Shown one piece after another: positions 42,238 to 54,603 of a DNA stretch of 64,000 bases; the first letter of the stretch is position 1; each line of letters opens with the position of its first letter. The translations under genes and the position numbers were made by a program. Source of the DNA: Liolophura sinensis (taxonomy: Eukaryota > Mollusca > Polyplacophora > Chitonida > Chitonidae); assembly GCF_032854445.1 (NCBI RefSeq), contig NW_027018004.1:1-64000 (forward strand), in the 5' to 3' direction. The notes below the pieces were generated by a model that worked only from the letters and a program-made list of their open reading frames with translations, did no database searches and had not been told where the DNA came from.

Positions 42238-42869
42238 GCTCAGGAAAAGACGATCAGAATGATCGAAGTGACAGGACCGTGGGAGACATACAGAACAATT
42301 GAACGGGACTGGAGCAGAGACGAAGAGGAAGGTACGGGAGCCCGGGCAGTGAGACTGTCCACTGCATCGATAGGAAACTCGACATAGCCCCGGTGATTGG
42401 GAAAGGAGTGTCGCTCCGGGGTACTTCCGCCGTGAGGGTCGCCGCAGACGAAGACTATCGAAGTGTGGCCGTGACAGTTGGTGCCGCCAGGAGGGTCGCC
42501 GCAACCGCGGCCAGGTTACTGGAGGGTTGTCTTACATCAACAGTGTGTCCATGAACCCACTGTTTGACAAGGGACCTCTGGGGGCCAGTAGCCAAGCCGC
42601 TCGGGACGAGAATATACAGAGACGCCCTATACAGACACGGGGTCAGCAAGCAGGCCGCCCCTATTTCTTCCTGGTTAATCAATGACCATTGTAAATCGCG
42701 CTTATCACATAAACGTGTTGTGTCTCTATTTAGCCTCTACCCAGCCCTAGTGATCCCACATGGTATCGGGGTCCAGTGTCTTTACCACTGCTACTCCACT
42801 CGGTTGTGCACAAATACCGCTCGGCACACTTGACTGCCTTTGGCGGTTTTCACCCAATGTAGGTTGGAA
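42238..42869. other. Unclassified GC-richer spacer between LINE D and relic J
   Basis: This segment separates the 5' ends of two head-to-head LINEs. It is richer in G and C than its surroundings. Open frames such as 42564-42833 (plus) and 42504-42190 (minus) show no family motif that I recognise, and I do not call them genes. AGGGTCGCCGCA occurs twice (about 42435 and 42492). It may be part of another element. Confidence 0.35.
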
Positions 42870-43371
42870 AACGCCAGAGTTAGAACATCAAAATAAAACA
42901 AAAATGTTCGGACTTGTTTAAAATCAGATACAACCCGAAACCAGCATATTGTAGAAATAGTAAATCTAGAACACTTTGTATACAACTTTTTTAAGACAAT
43001 AAAAGTTTACGTTTTCTGATATAGGTCGATAGCCTTCAAATATTTTGTCGCTAGCGATGCTGTCAAAAAAATCATTTACTGAGTTGACCGAGTTCCAGAA
43101 TTTTTGCCAAAAATGGGCAAATTCTACAGTCAACCAGGATATCTTTAATGCCGTGTAGGGCTCTAAGGCAGGGGCCCATTGGTAACCCTCAGCAAAACCT
43201 TCGTAAGGTATAAATTTTGTTTAATGGATTTGCCCTGCATTTATTATGTTCACGTAGATCAAATATTTGTTTATCGTTACTAGATTCGACCTTAGCAGCA
43301 TCTAAAGCCTTTGTACATTTAGCTTTAAGCATTTCTATATGAGGTATAAAAGATTGCTTACCATCAAATAA
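42870..43371 (-). mobile_element. LINE relic J, part 1 (3' UTR, RNase H end, linker)
   Basis: The minus-strand 3' UTR and the ORF2 C-terminus (42900-43170) are followed, after an internal deletion, by the RT-RNase H linker (43240-43371). It breaks at LINE E. The continuation is at 49196-49447 and then 56487-56668, so J is the old host for E, F/G and H. Confidence 0.75.
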
Positions 43372-43974
43372 CCCCCGTGGGGTTTCCGGGGTGATAAGAA
43401 TAGGACCTCAGCCCTCTAGGCAAGCTTGTCGTAAAAGACGACTAAAGTAGAGCTCTCCTGTGTGAGCCCAGTGAATATAATAGGCTCACATCTTCCCGGT
43501 TGTGTGATAGGCAACCGGGGAACGACCTGCTTGCCGTGGGTTGCGACCCGTAAACTACGAGGACGCGATCCTGGTGGTTGAGGGCGTGTTGGTCTTACGA
43601 TATCCTCATGCCCAACACGTCACTTTGGCCCTTGCTTGGAGAGAGTCGGGAGGTCGGATGGGCCAGGTCCGATCAATCGGCTGGTCACGACAAGCCCTAC
43701 ACTTGATCCCGTTTGTTATTCTTTGTCTTGCTGAGATGTCAAGTTGGCTCTCTCTTCAGATACACTTCCTTTGGGGTCAATGCAGAAGGCGGTGGCTAAT
43801 GGGTCAATCGAGTAGATTGAATTTAACCTTTTGGTATAACTCAATCTGTTCGAGTATACCTTGCGTGGATTCCCTGTTTCTGTTCTCTGCTGGTCATCCT
43901 CAGAGGTAGATTCGCCCTTGTTGGCACTCCGTGGCGGGTGGGGGACACGTAAGGCGAAATTAATAAAATAAAGA
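43372..43974 (+). promoter_or_regulatory. LINE E 5' UTR with conserved stem-loops
   Basis: It starts with the small hairpin CCCC-CGT-GGGG. In most copies it then has CTCTAGG pairing with CCTAGAG around an inner GTCG...CGAC stem; in this copy the outer stem is partly lost but GTCGTAAAAGACGAC is perfect. The first 200 bp are the best conserved non-coding part among B, C, D, E, F and G, which suggests an internal promoter or a functional RNA structure. A 122-codon frame at 43541-43909 is open here but not kept in all copies. Confidence 0.5.
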
Positions 43975-45326
43975 ATGGCCTCATTTCAAATTTCAACTTC
44001 AACTATACCTAATAGATCTTCCTCTTAGCCGACTTCGTCAAGTGCTGATAAAAAGAGGAAGTTAGAAGTTTTCACAGACTCTCTTGATAATGGACAGGAC
44101 AGCTGGCCGGCTTTTATTGTTCTCTCGACTAAGAGTAAACAAAAGCCGGCCTCTAAAATTCACCCTTTTATATTGAAAAAAGCTCTCCAGGGCACAGCTG
44201 GAACATTAAAAACCGTTAAAAAGTTAAGATTTGGAGACAATATCATTGAATGTTTCCGGAAGCAACAGTAAAAAATATCTATTTTCATTAAATAAAATTG
44301 CTGATATATCTGTTTTCACATCCCCGCACATTTCCCTTAACAGCTGTCAGGTAATAATTCGTGATCGGGATGATGATGTTATTGACTTGTCTGAAGAGGA
44401 AATATGCGCAAAACTGAAATCACAGAGTGTTGCCAGAGTTAAACGCTTCACTATGAAGAAATCTGGCAACATCATTAAACTTAATACCTATCTTTTGACC
44501 TTTAACACAACCTCGCTACCGTCGTATATCTACATTGGCTTGTATAGGGTTAGTGTAGATTTATACATTCCCAACCCTACACGCTGCTTTACTTGCCAAA
44601 AATTTGGTCACGGCAAGGGCCAATGTAAAAGAAAATGGTTTGCTTTAGGAGGGTGATGATGGTTTCGACTGCAGCAGCACAGTTAAGTGTTGTAATTGCA
44701 GTGGAGATCACATGGCCTCCTCCAAGGACTGTCCGTTTTCTATTAAAGAAAAACAAAAAAATAAATCTTAAAACTAAAAATATATCTCTTATCAGGAGGC
44801 CCGCAAATTGGCCTTCCTATCTAACACTTCACTGCAATCTTCGTTTGCCAATGTGGTCAAGCGAACTACAACATCTGTTGGAACTCAAACTTCAATAGCA
44901 TGGCCCATTGGAAACGACAAACTTAGCTCCACATCTTTACAACCTGCTGCTCAACCTGCGCATATTTCCTGCTCAACACAGACCACTGCAGAACAGCAAA
45001 TAAAACCAGTCAATAATAAAAAACAAACTGATAAACATGAAAAATACCAATTCAAAAACAAATCTGCCAAAACCAAACCTGGAAATGAATATAATAATGA
45101 TAATGGTAAACCTAGCGGTCCCACAGAGCGTTCCTCTAAGGCCACTAGGGACCCTGTCCAAATTTTTAATAGGTTTGGATCGTTGGAGGACGTTGGTCCT
45201 ACAAATTCAGATGCGGATGTGATGGATACATCACCCGTACCGGGCAGATCTTCCAGCCGATCTTCAAGGAAGGGTCGTCCACGGTCCAAACATAAAGAGA
45301 AATCTCCTATACGTCTCCCTCCATAA
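43975..45326 (+). pseudogene. LINE E ORF1 (zinc-knuckle protein)
   Basis: The start is the ATG at 43975 (MASFQISTSTIPNRSSS). Frames 43975-44270, 44231-44656 and 44808-45326 together give an N-terminal Ser-rich region, LSEEEICAKLKSQSVARVKR, YIYIGLYRVSVDLYIPNPTR, CFTCQKFGHGKGQCKRK, further knuckle remnants near 44650-44735 in another frame, and a Gln/Asn/Lys-rich C-terminus ending SPIRLPP. The stop TAA (45324-45326) shares its last A with the ORF2 ATG. Four frame breaks are present. Confidence 0.8.
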
Positions 45327-48300
45327 TGTCTTCTTTAGATAAAATTATACAATGGAATTCTCGAGGTTTTAAGGTAAATTTTATTGAAATAACACAGTTT
45401 GTTCAATCCGTTAATCCTATTGCCCTGTGTCTTCAGGAAACTCACCTGAAGACATCTTATTCCTTATGCAGCACTTATTCAAATGAAGAAGATCGACCTT
45501 CAGCCGGCTTTTCTATCTTCGTCAATAACAATATTATCCACAGCCCTGTTCCTCTGGATACAGAGCTTCAGGCTGTGGCTGTTCGTGTTTCATTGTCTAA
45601 AACAATCACATTATGTTCAGTGTATATTCCCTCGAACATTTCTTTGTCAGCTTTGCAGTTACATAATCTAAAAGAAGAATTACCTAAACCTTTTATACTT
45701 ATGGGAGATTTTAATTCCCATAACCCCCTATGGGGCAGTAATAACAATAATAATAAGGGCAGGATAATAGAAGACTTTTTTATCGAAGGAGGAACTGTGT
45801 TATTTCAATGATGGTTCTAATACCTATTTACATCCAGGCAATGGCGCTTATCCTGCTATCGATCTCACTATCACGGATCCATCACTTCTCCTTGATTTTT
45901 GTTGGAAGGTGCATGATGATCTTTGTGGTAGTGTCCATTTTCCTATAATCCTAGAACATATCACTTCTAATTCTTTAGAAGGTGTAGCTAGCTGGAAATT
46001 CGATAAAGCAGATTGAAGTGCATTTGAGATGTTCTGTGAGGCCGATATCTCTCCAGGGGCTCTCAAGGCAGCAGATTATCCTATGTTCAAATTTAACGAG
46101 CTTGTATTACGAGCTGCCAATAGAACTATACCTAAGACCTCGACAAATCCCAAATCCAAAAGTAAACCCTGGTACGACAATGACTGTCGTAAAGCCATAA
46201 AGGACCGGAAAAAGGCTGAACGCAGATTTAATCGTCCTACTGATGATAATTTAAACCAGGTTCGTAGTTTTAGAGCTAAAGCTCGTCGATTACACAAGTC
46301 CAAGAGACGATCTCGTTGCCGCAACTTTGTTTCGGGCATTACGTCAAAAACACCCATGAGTAAGGTCTGGAACATGGTTCAGAAACCTAAGGGCAAAAAT
46401 AATAAGGCAAAAGTCTAGCATTTGAAAGATGGAGATAATATATTAACCTCTCCATCCGATATAGCAAATAAATTAGCTGAGACAATTTCCAACAAATCTT
46501 CTTCTGAGAGCTATACTAAAAAATTCCAACATATTAAAAACCAGAAGGAGAAAATTAAATTGCCTTTTTCTTCTAAAAATTTAGAAGATTATAATTGTCC
46601 TTTTAATATCGAGGAACTTAAAACTGCATTAAAAAAGGCCCACGGTCCTGATTATGGTCCTGATAACGTATATTATAAGTTTCTGAATCATTTACCACCT
46701 GAGCCAATGGAGACTCTCTTGGACTTGCTTAGTCATATTTGGATAACTGGTAATTTTTCACCGTCGTGGAGGGAGGCGTATATTATCCCGGTCCCTAAAC
46801 CGGGAAAGGATCATACTGATCCAAATAATTCCCGTCTCATAGATTTTACCAGCTGTGTCTCTAAGACTGTGGAACGGATCATTAATGATAGACTTGTTTG
46901 GTTTCTTGAAACCAACAAGTTACTTTCTAATATTCATTGCGGTTTTCAGCAAGGTAGATCCACTATGGATTATCTTGTTCGATTTGAAACCTTTTTGTCG
47001 CGTTGGCTTCATCAATAACGAACATGTGGTGTCCATAATTTTTGACCTTGAAAAGACCTACGACACCACATGAAAATATGCTATTTTAAAAGACCTCGCG
47101 TATATGGAGCTTAAAAGTTTCTTTCCTATATTTATATCACGATTTTTATCTGATCGTCACTTTAAGGTACGGGTTGGGTTCATTCTTTCTGAGTCTTATA
47201 AGCAGGAAATGGGTGTACCCAAGGGCAGCTTTCTATCACCAACTCTGTTTAGCATAAAAATAAATAGCCTAGCAAAAACATTAACATCGGCCACACAGGG
47301 TTCTTTATATGTTGATGATTTCCTTATATGCTACCAAGTTAAGAATATGAATAATATCGAACGTCAGTTGAAGCCTTGTCTCAATAAGATCGAAAAATGG
47401 GCAACTGAAAACGGTTTTAGATTTTCAACATCTAAAACCGTCGGTATGCATTTTTGTAGTAAACGGAAACTTCATCTTGACCCTGAGCTTAATTTTTCTG
47501 GTAAACAGATTAAAATTGTTGGAGAAACAAAATTTTAAGGTATAAGATTTTATAGTAAGCTGTCTTTTATACCTCATATGAAAATGCTTAAAGCTAAATG
47601 TACAGAGGCTCTCGACATATTAAGATCATGTCTAGCATCGATTAGGGTGCTGACCGATCAGTTTTACTTATTTTATATTGTTCTCTGGTGAGGTCTAAAT
47701 TGGACTATGGATCCATCATTTACGGTTCCGCTAGGAAGTCGTATATTGAATTGTTGGATCCTGTTTATCACCAAGGTTTAAGGCTCAGCCTTGGTGCTTT
47801 TAGAACCTCACCAGTAGAAAGTTTATACGTGGAGACATATGAACCTTCTTTATATAACCGACGTGTAAAACTGAGTCTTCAATATGCTACAAAGCTTAAA
47901 GCGCATCCAACAAACCCTGCCTACGACTGTGTTTTCAATCCATTTTTTGTAAATAAATTTAATAAATGTCCTAACAAGATCCTTTCGTTCAGTTTTCGCA
48001 TACGGGACCATATTGTGGGAGCTAACATCAAGCTGGAGGATATAGCTCCAGTGTCTTTTCGGGAGTCTCCTCCATGGCTTCTTCCACAACCTAAAATAAG
48101 ATTTGATCTACGTAAATATAAGAAATCAAATACAAATCCTCTTATAATTCAGCAAAGTTTTGCTGAAATCAAGGCTGATTACATGGATTATAAATTTATA
48201 TATAGTGACGGGTCAAAGGATGGGGACAGAGTTGCGGGTGCGGCTGTTTTAGAGCAGCGGGTCACTTCTCTTGGTCTGCCACCTTCATCTTCTATCTTTT

Positions 48301-48930
48301 CTGCAGAGGCCAGGGCTATACTCCTGGCCTTATCATATGTTTCTTCTGGGCATGCCCAGCGGGCAGTGATATGCAGCCACTCCCTGTCTTGCCTTTTGGT
48401 AATCCAAAATGATAAATTTAAAAATCGATTGATACTTGAGATAAAAGCCAAACACAAACAGCTAATAAGGTCACAGGGAAGCGAACGCTGCCTTATATAA
48501 ACCTGTACCTCGGATTAAAATCCCTTATACTGACGTGAGGTCTAGTATTCTTAAATATATTCGTCGCCTTGGGCAGGGTGAATGGGACTTGCAGATCCAC
48601 CATAAACCGCATGCCATCCATCCTGCCATTGGTTACAATGCCTATACTAGTCAAATGTCTCGTAGAGACCAAGCCGTTTTAACGAGGTGTCGTATTGGGC
48701 ATTCTCATCTGACACACAATTTCATCTTAGATGGAAGCAATGCTCCCGAGTGTGTTGGATGTGATACACAGTATGGCATCAAGCATATCTTGGTTGACTG
48801 TGTGGACTGTGTCCATGTTAGGCAAAGGTTCTACACGGTCAACTCTATATATGATTGATTTGACAGCAACGCTGGCGATGTTGTCATAAAATATTTGAAG
48901 GCCATTGGCCTATATCGTAAAATATAAATT
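45326..48930 (+). pseudogene. LINE E ORF2: endonuclease, RT, RNase H, C-terminal Cys/His motif
   Basis: It starts MSSLDKIIQWNSRGFKVNF at 45326. The endonuclease has LCLQETHLKTS and FILMGDFNSHNPLWGS (45700-45735). RT lies between 46422 and 47540, with ILTSPSDIANKLAETISNK, YIIPVPKPGKDHTDP, HCGFQQGRSTMDYLVRFETF and YVDDFLICYQVK (catalytic box near 47310). RNase H is in 47688-48500: KFIYSDGSKDGDRVAGAAVL, FSAEARAILLALSYVSSG, and SHSLSCL in place of the usual SDSLSCL, so a catalytic D has become H. The end, 48650-48850, holds CRIGHSHLTHNFIL and CVGCDTQYGIKHILVDC. Five or more frame breaks make it non-functional. Confidence 0.85.
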
Positions 48931-49195
48931 GTAATAGTCTTTAATATTTATAGATGAAAAGTTATGTACATATAGCTTTCCAGATATGATATTTTTTAAA
49001 TAAGCTGGTTTTCGGGTTTTAACTGTTTTGGTTTTTCCTTATCTGATTTTAAACATGTCTACTTTTTGCTTTATTTTTGATGTTCTCACTATCATCTCAA
49101 AAACTTTAACCGTCTCATGTTTTCACTTTGCTCTCGCCACGATATGGCTGAAATATTGCCGATGTGGCGTTAAGCCATAATCATTCATTCATTCA

Positions 49196-49447
49196 TTACT
49201 ATCAAATAATATACCGAAAAATTTTGTTTCACCGACAATTTTAATCTTTTATCACATATACTAGGCTTAACGTCAAGGCGAAGTTTCCGTTTATTTCAAA
49301 AATACGGTTTTAGACATGGAAAATCTAAAACCGTGTTCAGTTGCCCATTTCTTGATTTTATTGGGACAATCTTATTGGGACAAGGCTACAGCTGATGTTA
49401 TTCATTTTTTAGCACTGTAGTATATCTAAAAATCATCAACAAATAAA
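49196..49447 (-). mobile_element. LINE relic J, part 2 (RT)
   Basis: Minus-strand RT thumb to catalytic region, continuing from 43371 across LINE E. It contains the palindromic GGTTTTAGAC...GTCTAAAACC-like region of RT (49303-49337) and stops at the AACAAATAAA target of F/G. Confidence 0.75.
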
Positions 49448-52400
49448 GAATGAATAAATGAATGAATGAATGAACGAACGATTATGGCTTAGCACCACAT
49501 CGGCAATATATCAGCCATATCGTGACGGCAACATGTTTAAACCAGGAAGCCGTGAATAGTTTTCGACATGATCTGATGCACAATCAAAACTTGAAAAACA
49601 GACGAACATTTTGAAAAACAGTTTAAGAAAACTAAATGTCAGTTAAAAGTCAAAAACCACAATTTCTTTTATTTGATGCATATATATTCAATATAATATA
49701 CAATAATATAATATGTATAAACTGCATTCTCTTATACAGACCAACAGCCTTCAAAAAATCAATAATAGCATCGCCAGCCATGATGTCAAAAAAATTATAT
49801 ATAGAGTTGACTGTGTAGAGTCTTTGCCGAACATGGGCAAAGTCTACACAGTCAACCAGGATATGTTTGATGCTATATTGAGCATCACATCCAACACACT
49901 CCGGAGGACTGCTCCCATCCACCATGAAATTGTGTATTACATGAGAATACCCAATAAAGCATCCTATTAAAACGACTTGATCTCTACGACACATCAAAAG
50001 TATAGGAATTATAGCCAATGACACGATAAATGGCATACAGTTTATTGTAAACCTGCAAATCCCATTCACCCTACCAAAGGCGACGAATATATTTAACAAT
50101 ATTAGATTTAAAATCATTATATAGTATGACTTGGTATCCAACAGAATATAGTATTTTTACCTCTTCTAATTTGTTTTCTATGTATGGCTTACATTTCAAG
50201 GATCAACGGATTTTTTTAATTTAACACTGTATTGCCAAAATGCAAGAAAGCGAGTCACTGCATATCAATGCCCTCTGGGCATGCCCAGGAGAAACATGAC
50301 ATGGCCCGGTGTATAGCCATGGGCTCTGACAAAAAGACTGAAGACCAGGATGGAAGACGAAGAGAAGAAACTCGCTGCTCCAAGACAGCTGCAGCTGCAA
50401 CCCTATCCCCATCCTTTGACCCATCAGTATATATAAATTTATAATCCGAATATTTAGCCCTAATTTAGCAAAACCTTGCTGAATTATAAGAGGATTTGTA
50501 TTACATTTATTATATTTTACGTATATCAAATGCAAATTAGGTTGTGTAAAAAGATGGAGGGGACTCCGGAAAAACACCGGAGCTATATCCCGAAGTTTAA
50601 TGTTGGCTTCCACAATACGGTCGTTAACACGAACACCGAACGAAGGTATCTTGTAAGGACATTTAGTATTTGTGTACATATAATGGATTGAAAACACAGT
50701 CGTAGGCAGGGTTTGTTGGATGTGCTTTAAGCTTTGTAACATATTGAAGGCTCAGTTTTACATGCCTGTGATGTAAAGAAGGCTCGTTAGCCTCTACGTA
50801 TAAACTCTCTACTGGGGAGGTTCTACAAGCACCAAGGCTGAGCCTCAAACCTTGATGATGGAGCGGATCCAACATTTTAGTACACGACTTCCTAGCGGAA
50901 CCGTAAATGATCGATCCATAATCCATTTTGGACCTCACCAGAGAACAATATAAATTAAGTAAAAATGATCGGTCAGCACTCCAATCGGTGTTGGACACGA
51001 CCTTAATTATATCGAGAGCCTTTGTACATTTAGCATTTTTATGTGAGGTGTAAATGATAATTTTTTGTCCTATATAACCCCTACAAATTTATTTTCTCTT
51101 GTCCACCATAGAAATTAAGTTTAGGGTCTGGATGGAATTTCTGTTTATTGCAAAAACGCATACCGACGGTTTTAGACGTTGAAAATCTAAAACCAATGGC
51201 AACTGCCCATTTCTCGATCTTACTGAGACAAAGCTGCAGTTGCCGCTCGATGTTATTCATATTTTTAGCACAGTAGGATATCACGAAGTCATCTACATAT
51301 AATGAACCGTCAGTGCCAGATGTGAATGTTTTACCCAAACTGCTAAACAGTGTAGGTGAAAGGATACTGCCCTGGGGAACAACCATCTCCTGCTCATAAG
51401 ATTTTTTTTTTTTTTTCTTTTTTTTTTTTGATTGGTGTTTTACGCCGTACTCAAGAATATTTCACTTATACGACGGCGGCCAGCATTATGGTGGGTGGAA
51501 ACCGGGCAGAGCCCGGGGGAAACCCACGACCGTCCGCAGGTTGCTGGAAGAGCTTCCCACGTACGGCCGGAGAGGAAGGCAGCATGAGCTGGTCTTGAAC
51601 TCACAGCGACCGCATTGGTGAGAGGTTTCTGGGTCATTACGCTGCGCTAGCGCGCTAACCGACTGAGCCACGGAGGCCCCCCTGCTCATAAGAGTCTGAA
51701 AGAGTAGACCCCACCCTTATCTTAAACTGACGATCAGATAAAAGTTCCGATATAAATATTGGTAATTGGCCTTTAAGGCCCATATCCGCGAGGTCTTTAA
51801 AAAATCTTCTTCTCAGAAGAAGATTTCTTGGAAATTGTCTCAGCTTCTTTAGGAAAATTCTGAGAAGAACATTTCTTGAAAATTGTCTCAGCTAGTTTTT
51901 TAGCTATATCGAATGGAGAAGTCTCCATCTTTCAAATGCTGGACTTTTGCTTTATTTTTTTGCACCTTGCACTCTCTTGCACTTGACTAATCGACGAGCT
52001 TTAGCTCGAAAAATACGAACCTGCTTTAAATTATTATCAGTAGGACAATCGTTAAGTCTGCGTTCAAGCCCTTTACGGCATTTTGGATTTGTCGAGGTCT
52101 TAGGTATAGTTCTATCGGCAGCTCGTAATACAAGCTCTTTAAATTTTAACATAGGATCATCTGCTGGTTTGAGAGTCCCTGGAGTGATATCAGCCTCACA
52201 GAATATCTCAAATGCGATCCTGTCTGCTTTATCGAATTTCCACCTGGCTACACGTTCTAAAGAATTAGAAGTTATATGTTTTAGGATTATAGGAAAATGG
52301 TCACTAATACAAAGATCGTCATGCATCTTCCATTAGTATAAAAGGTTTAGGTAATTGTTCTATTAAATTATTTAACTGCAAAGCTGACAAAGAAATGTTC

Positions 52401-54603
52401 GGGGGAATATACACTGAACAAAATGTGATTGTTTCAGACAATGAAACACGAAAGGCCACAGCCTGAAGCTCTGTATCCAGAGGAACAGGGCTGTGAATAA
52501 ACATTGTTATTGATGAAGATACAAGAGCCGCCTGCAGCTTGATCTTCTTCATTTCAATAACTACTGTAGAAAAAATAATTTTTAAGAGTTTTAGAGTTTT
52601 TAAGAGTTATTTTATCTTTTGCAGATGTCTTCAGGTGAGTCTCCTGAAGATAAAGGGCTATAAGATTTAATGATTGAACAACCTGTGTTATTTGAATAAA
52701 ATTGACCTTAAGGCCACGACAATTCCATTGTATAATTTTGTCGTATATCGCCAATACGGATGGAGACGTATAGGATATTTCTCTTTGTGTTTTGATCGAG
52801 GACGACCCTTCATGGGAGACCGGATGGAAGATCTCCCTGGTGCGGGTGATGTATCCCTCCCATCCGCATGTGATGTTGAAGGACCAACGTCCTCCAACGA
52901 TCCAAAGTTATTATAAGTTTCGACAGGGTCCCTAGTGGCCTTAGAGGGACGCTCTGCTGGGCCCCTGGGTTTATTAGGCTTATTGTTATTATTTTGAGGT
53001 TTATTTTTGGACATATTTTTGTTTTTAGGTTGACTAGGTTTAGGGATATCTGGTTGGTCAGTATTATTGGTTGGTTTTATCTGATTTATTGAGGAAGTCT
53101 TGGTTGAGGGCGTATTAAAAGCAGGTCGAACAGTAGGTTCAACAGAAATAGAACATGGTTTCTGGTTTCCAATGGGCCAAGCCACTGATGTTTGAGTAGC
53201 AACAGATGCTACCGGCTTGACCGCATTGGCAAATGAAGTCTGCATTGAAATATTAGGAGGCGAGATTAGTTTCCGGGCCTCCTGATACGATATATTGTTT
53301 TTAGTGTTTATAGTGATTATTTGTTTTTCTTTTTCGAAAAGTGGGCCGTCCCTAGAGGAGGCCATGTGATCTCCACCGCAATTGCAATACTTAACTGTGT
53401 TGCAACTAAACCATCATGACCCTCGCTGACAAACTTTTGACAGTTGAAACAACGTGTCGGGCTAGGTATATATAAGTCCACATTAACCTTATACGGGCCA
53501 ATGTAAATATACAACGGATTGGATTTAGTGTTGAAGGTGAGAAGATATGTATTTAGTTTCATGATGTTACCAGACTTCTTCATAGTGAAGCGTTTTACTC
53601 TGGCAACATGCTGTGACTTCATTTGAGTGCAGATTTCCTCTTCTGATAAGTTAATGATATCCTGATCCCTGTCACGTATAATTCCCTGACAGTTGTTCAG
53701 GGAATTATAAGGTGAGGTATACACAGCAATACCAGTTATTTTGTTTAAAGCTAATAAATTTATGGCCTGTTGTTTCCGGAAACATTCAATGAGAATGTCT
53801 CCGGGTCGTAATTTCTTGACGTTTTGTAATGTACCTGCTGAACCTTGCAAGGCTCTTTTAAGTACAAATGGATAAATTTTGTAGGCCGGCTTCCGTCCAC
53901 TCTTTGTTGAGAAACTAGAAAAGCCGGTCAGCTGTCATGTCTGTTATCAACCAAATCTCTAATTTCCTCTTTTTGTCGGGGCTTGAAATCGGCTGAGAGG
54001 AAGACCTGGTATTTAGATTAGAAACATTCGAATTTAGGTTTAAAGATGACATGGCAATATATATATAAAATTCACCCAATATGTTCCCCACCCACCACGG
54101 AGTGTCAACAAGGGCGATGCCTGAACCTGGGAATACCCAACAGGAAAGACACCAAGGACTCCATACGAGGTATACTCGAACAGATTGATTTATACCAAAG
54201 ATTAAATTCAATCTACTCGATTGACCCATGAGCCACCGCCTCAAAACGTAGTCCCGCAAACGAAATTTCAAAAATAACATTTATTCTTTATTGAGTGGTG
54301 TTATGGAGACATTTTTGGACGACGTAGACGCAAGACTTGACCTAGCCGATTGATCGGACCGGGCCCATCCGACCTCCCGTCTCTCTCCAAGTAAGGGCCA
54401 AAGTGGCGTCTTGGGCGTGAAGATCTCGCAAAACCAACATGCCCTCAGTCACCAGGATCCCGTCCTCGGTGATTACGGGTCGCAACCCACGGCAAACAGG
54501 TTGCTTCCCGGTTGCCTCTCACACAACCGAGATGTGAGCCTATTGTATTTTACGGCAACCTTGCCTAGAGGCCTGAGGTGCTATTCTCATCACCCCACGG
54601 GGG
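49448..54603 (-). mobile_element. LINE F portion of the F/G composite, minus strand
   Basis: The (CATT)n tail is at 49448-49483, then the 3' UTR, C-terminal motif and RNase H (50742-50221), RT (51386-50663 and flanks), a junction at about 51805 where about 465 bp of RT is missing and a 50-bp stretch is duplicated, RT start and endonuclease (52754-51950, with an EN deletion near 52330), ORF1 (54052-52760) and a 5' end CCCCCGTGGGG at 54603. SINE 1 sits in RT at 51400-51678. The left target copy AACAAATAAA is at 49438-49447, but the matching right copy lies at 56487, beyond fragment G. Confidence 0.8.
51400..51678 (-). mobile_element. SINE 1: tRNA-headed SINE, full length, minus strand
   Basis: On the minus strand the element begins GGGGCCTCCGTGGCTCAGTC, with an A-box (TGGCTCAGTCGG), and has a B-box-like AGTTCAAGACC near 51595. 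It runs through a body with CCCCCGGGCTCTGCCCGG and ends ATTCTTGAGTACGGCGTAAA, CACCAATCA and a poly(A) (plus-strand T run 51402-51429). CCTGCTCATAAGA stands on both sides (about 51387-51399 and 51679-51692). This is a RNA polymerase III-type SINE of a kind I know from molluscs. Confidence 0.88.

Larger units (their letters stand above)
43372..49195 (+). mobile_element. LINE E, full-length reference copy, plus strand
   Basis: 5,824 bp from CCCCCGTGGGG to a (CATT)n tail, flanked by TTACCATCAAATAA (43358-43371) and TTACTATCAAATAA (49196-49209). It contains a 5' UTR of about 600 bp, ORF1 43975-45326, ORF2 from 45326, and a 3' UTR with GCCACGATATGGCTGAAATATT before the tail. It is the best copy for defining the family's boundaries and domain order. 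It is inverted relative to LINE C (35165-38277), with which it shares the closest sequence. Confidence 0.93.

Noticed and set aside
42564-42833. 89-codon plus-strand ORF in the GC-richer spacer
   Set aside because: No recognisable motif, no second copy and no supporting context.
43541-43909. LINE 5' UTR open frame of 122 codons as a third LINE gene
   Set aside because: The start codon and frame are not kept in copies B, F and G; conservation there is better explained by the RNA or promoter.
51590-51678. Possible tRNA gene on the minus strand
   Set aside because: The A and B boxes are present but no cloverleaf could be closed, and the sequence continues into a SINE body with poly(A) and target duplications.
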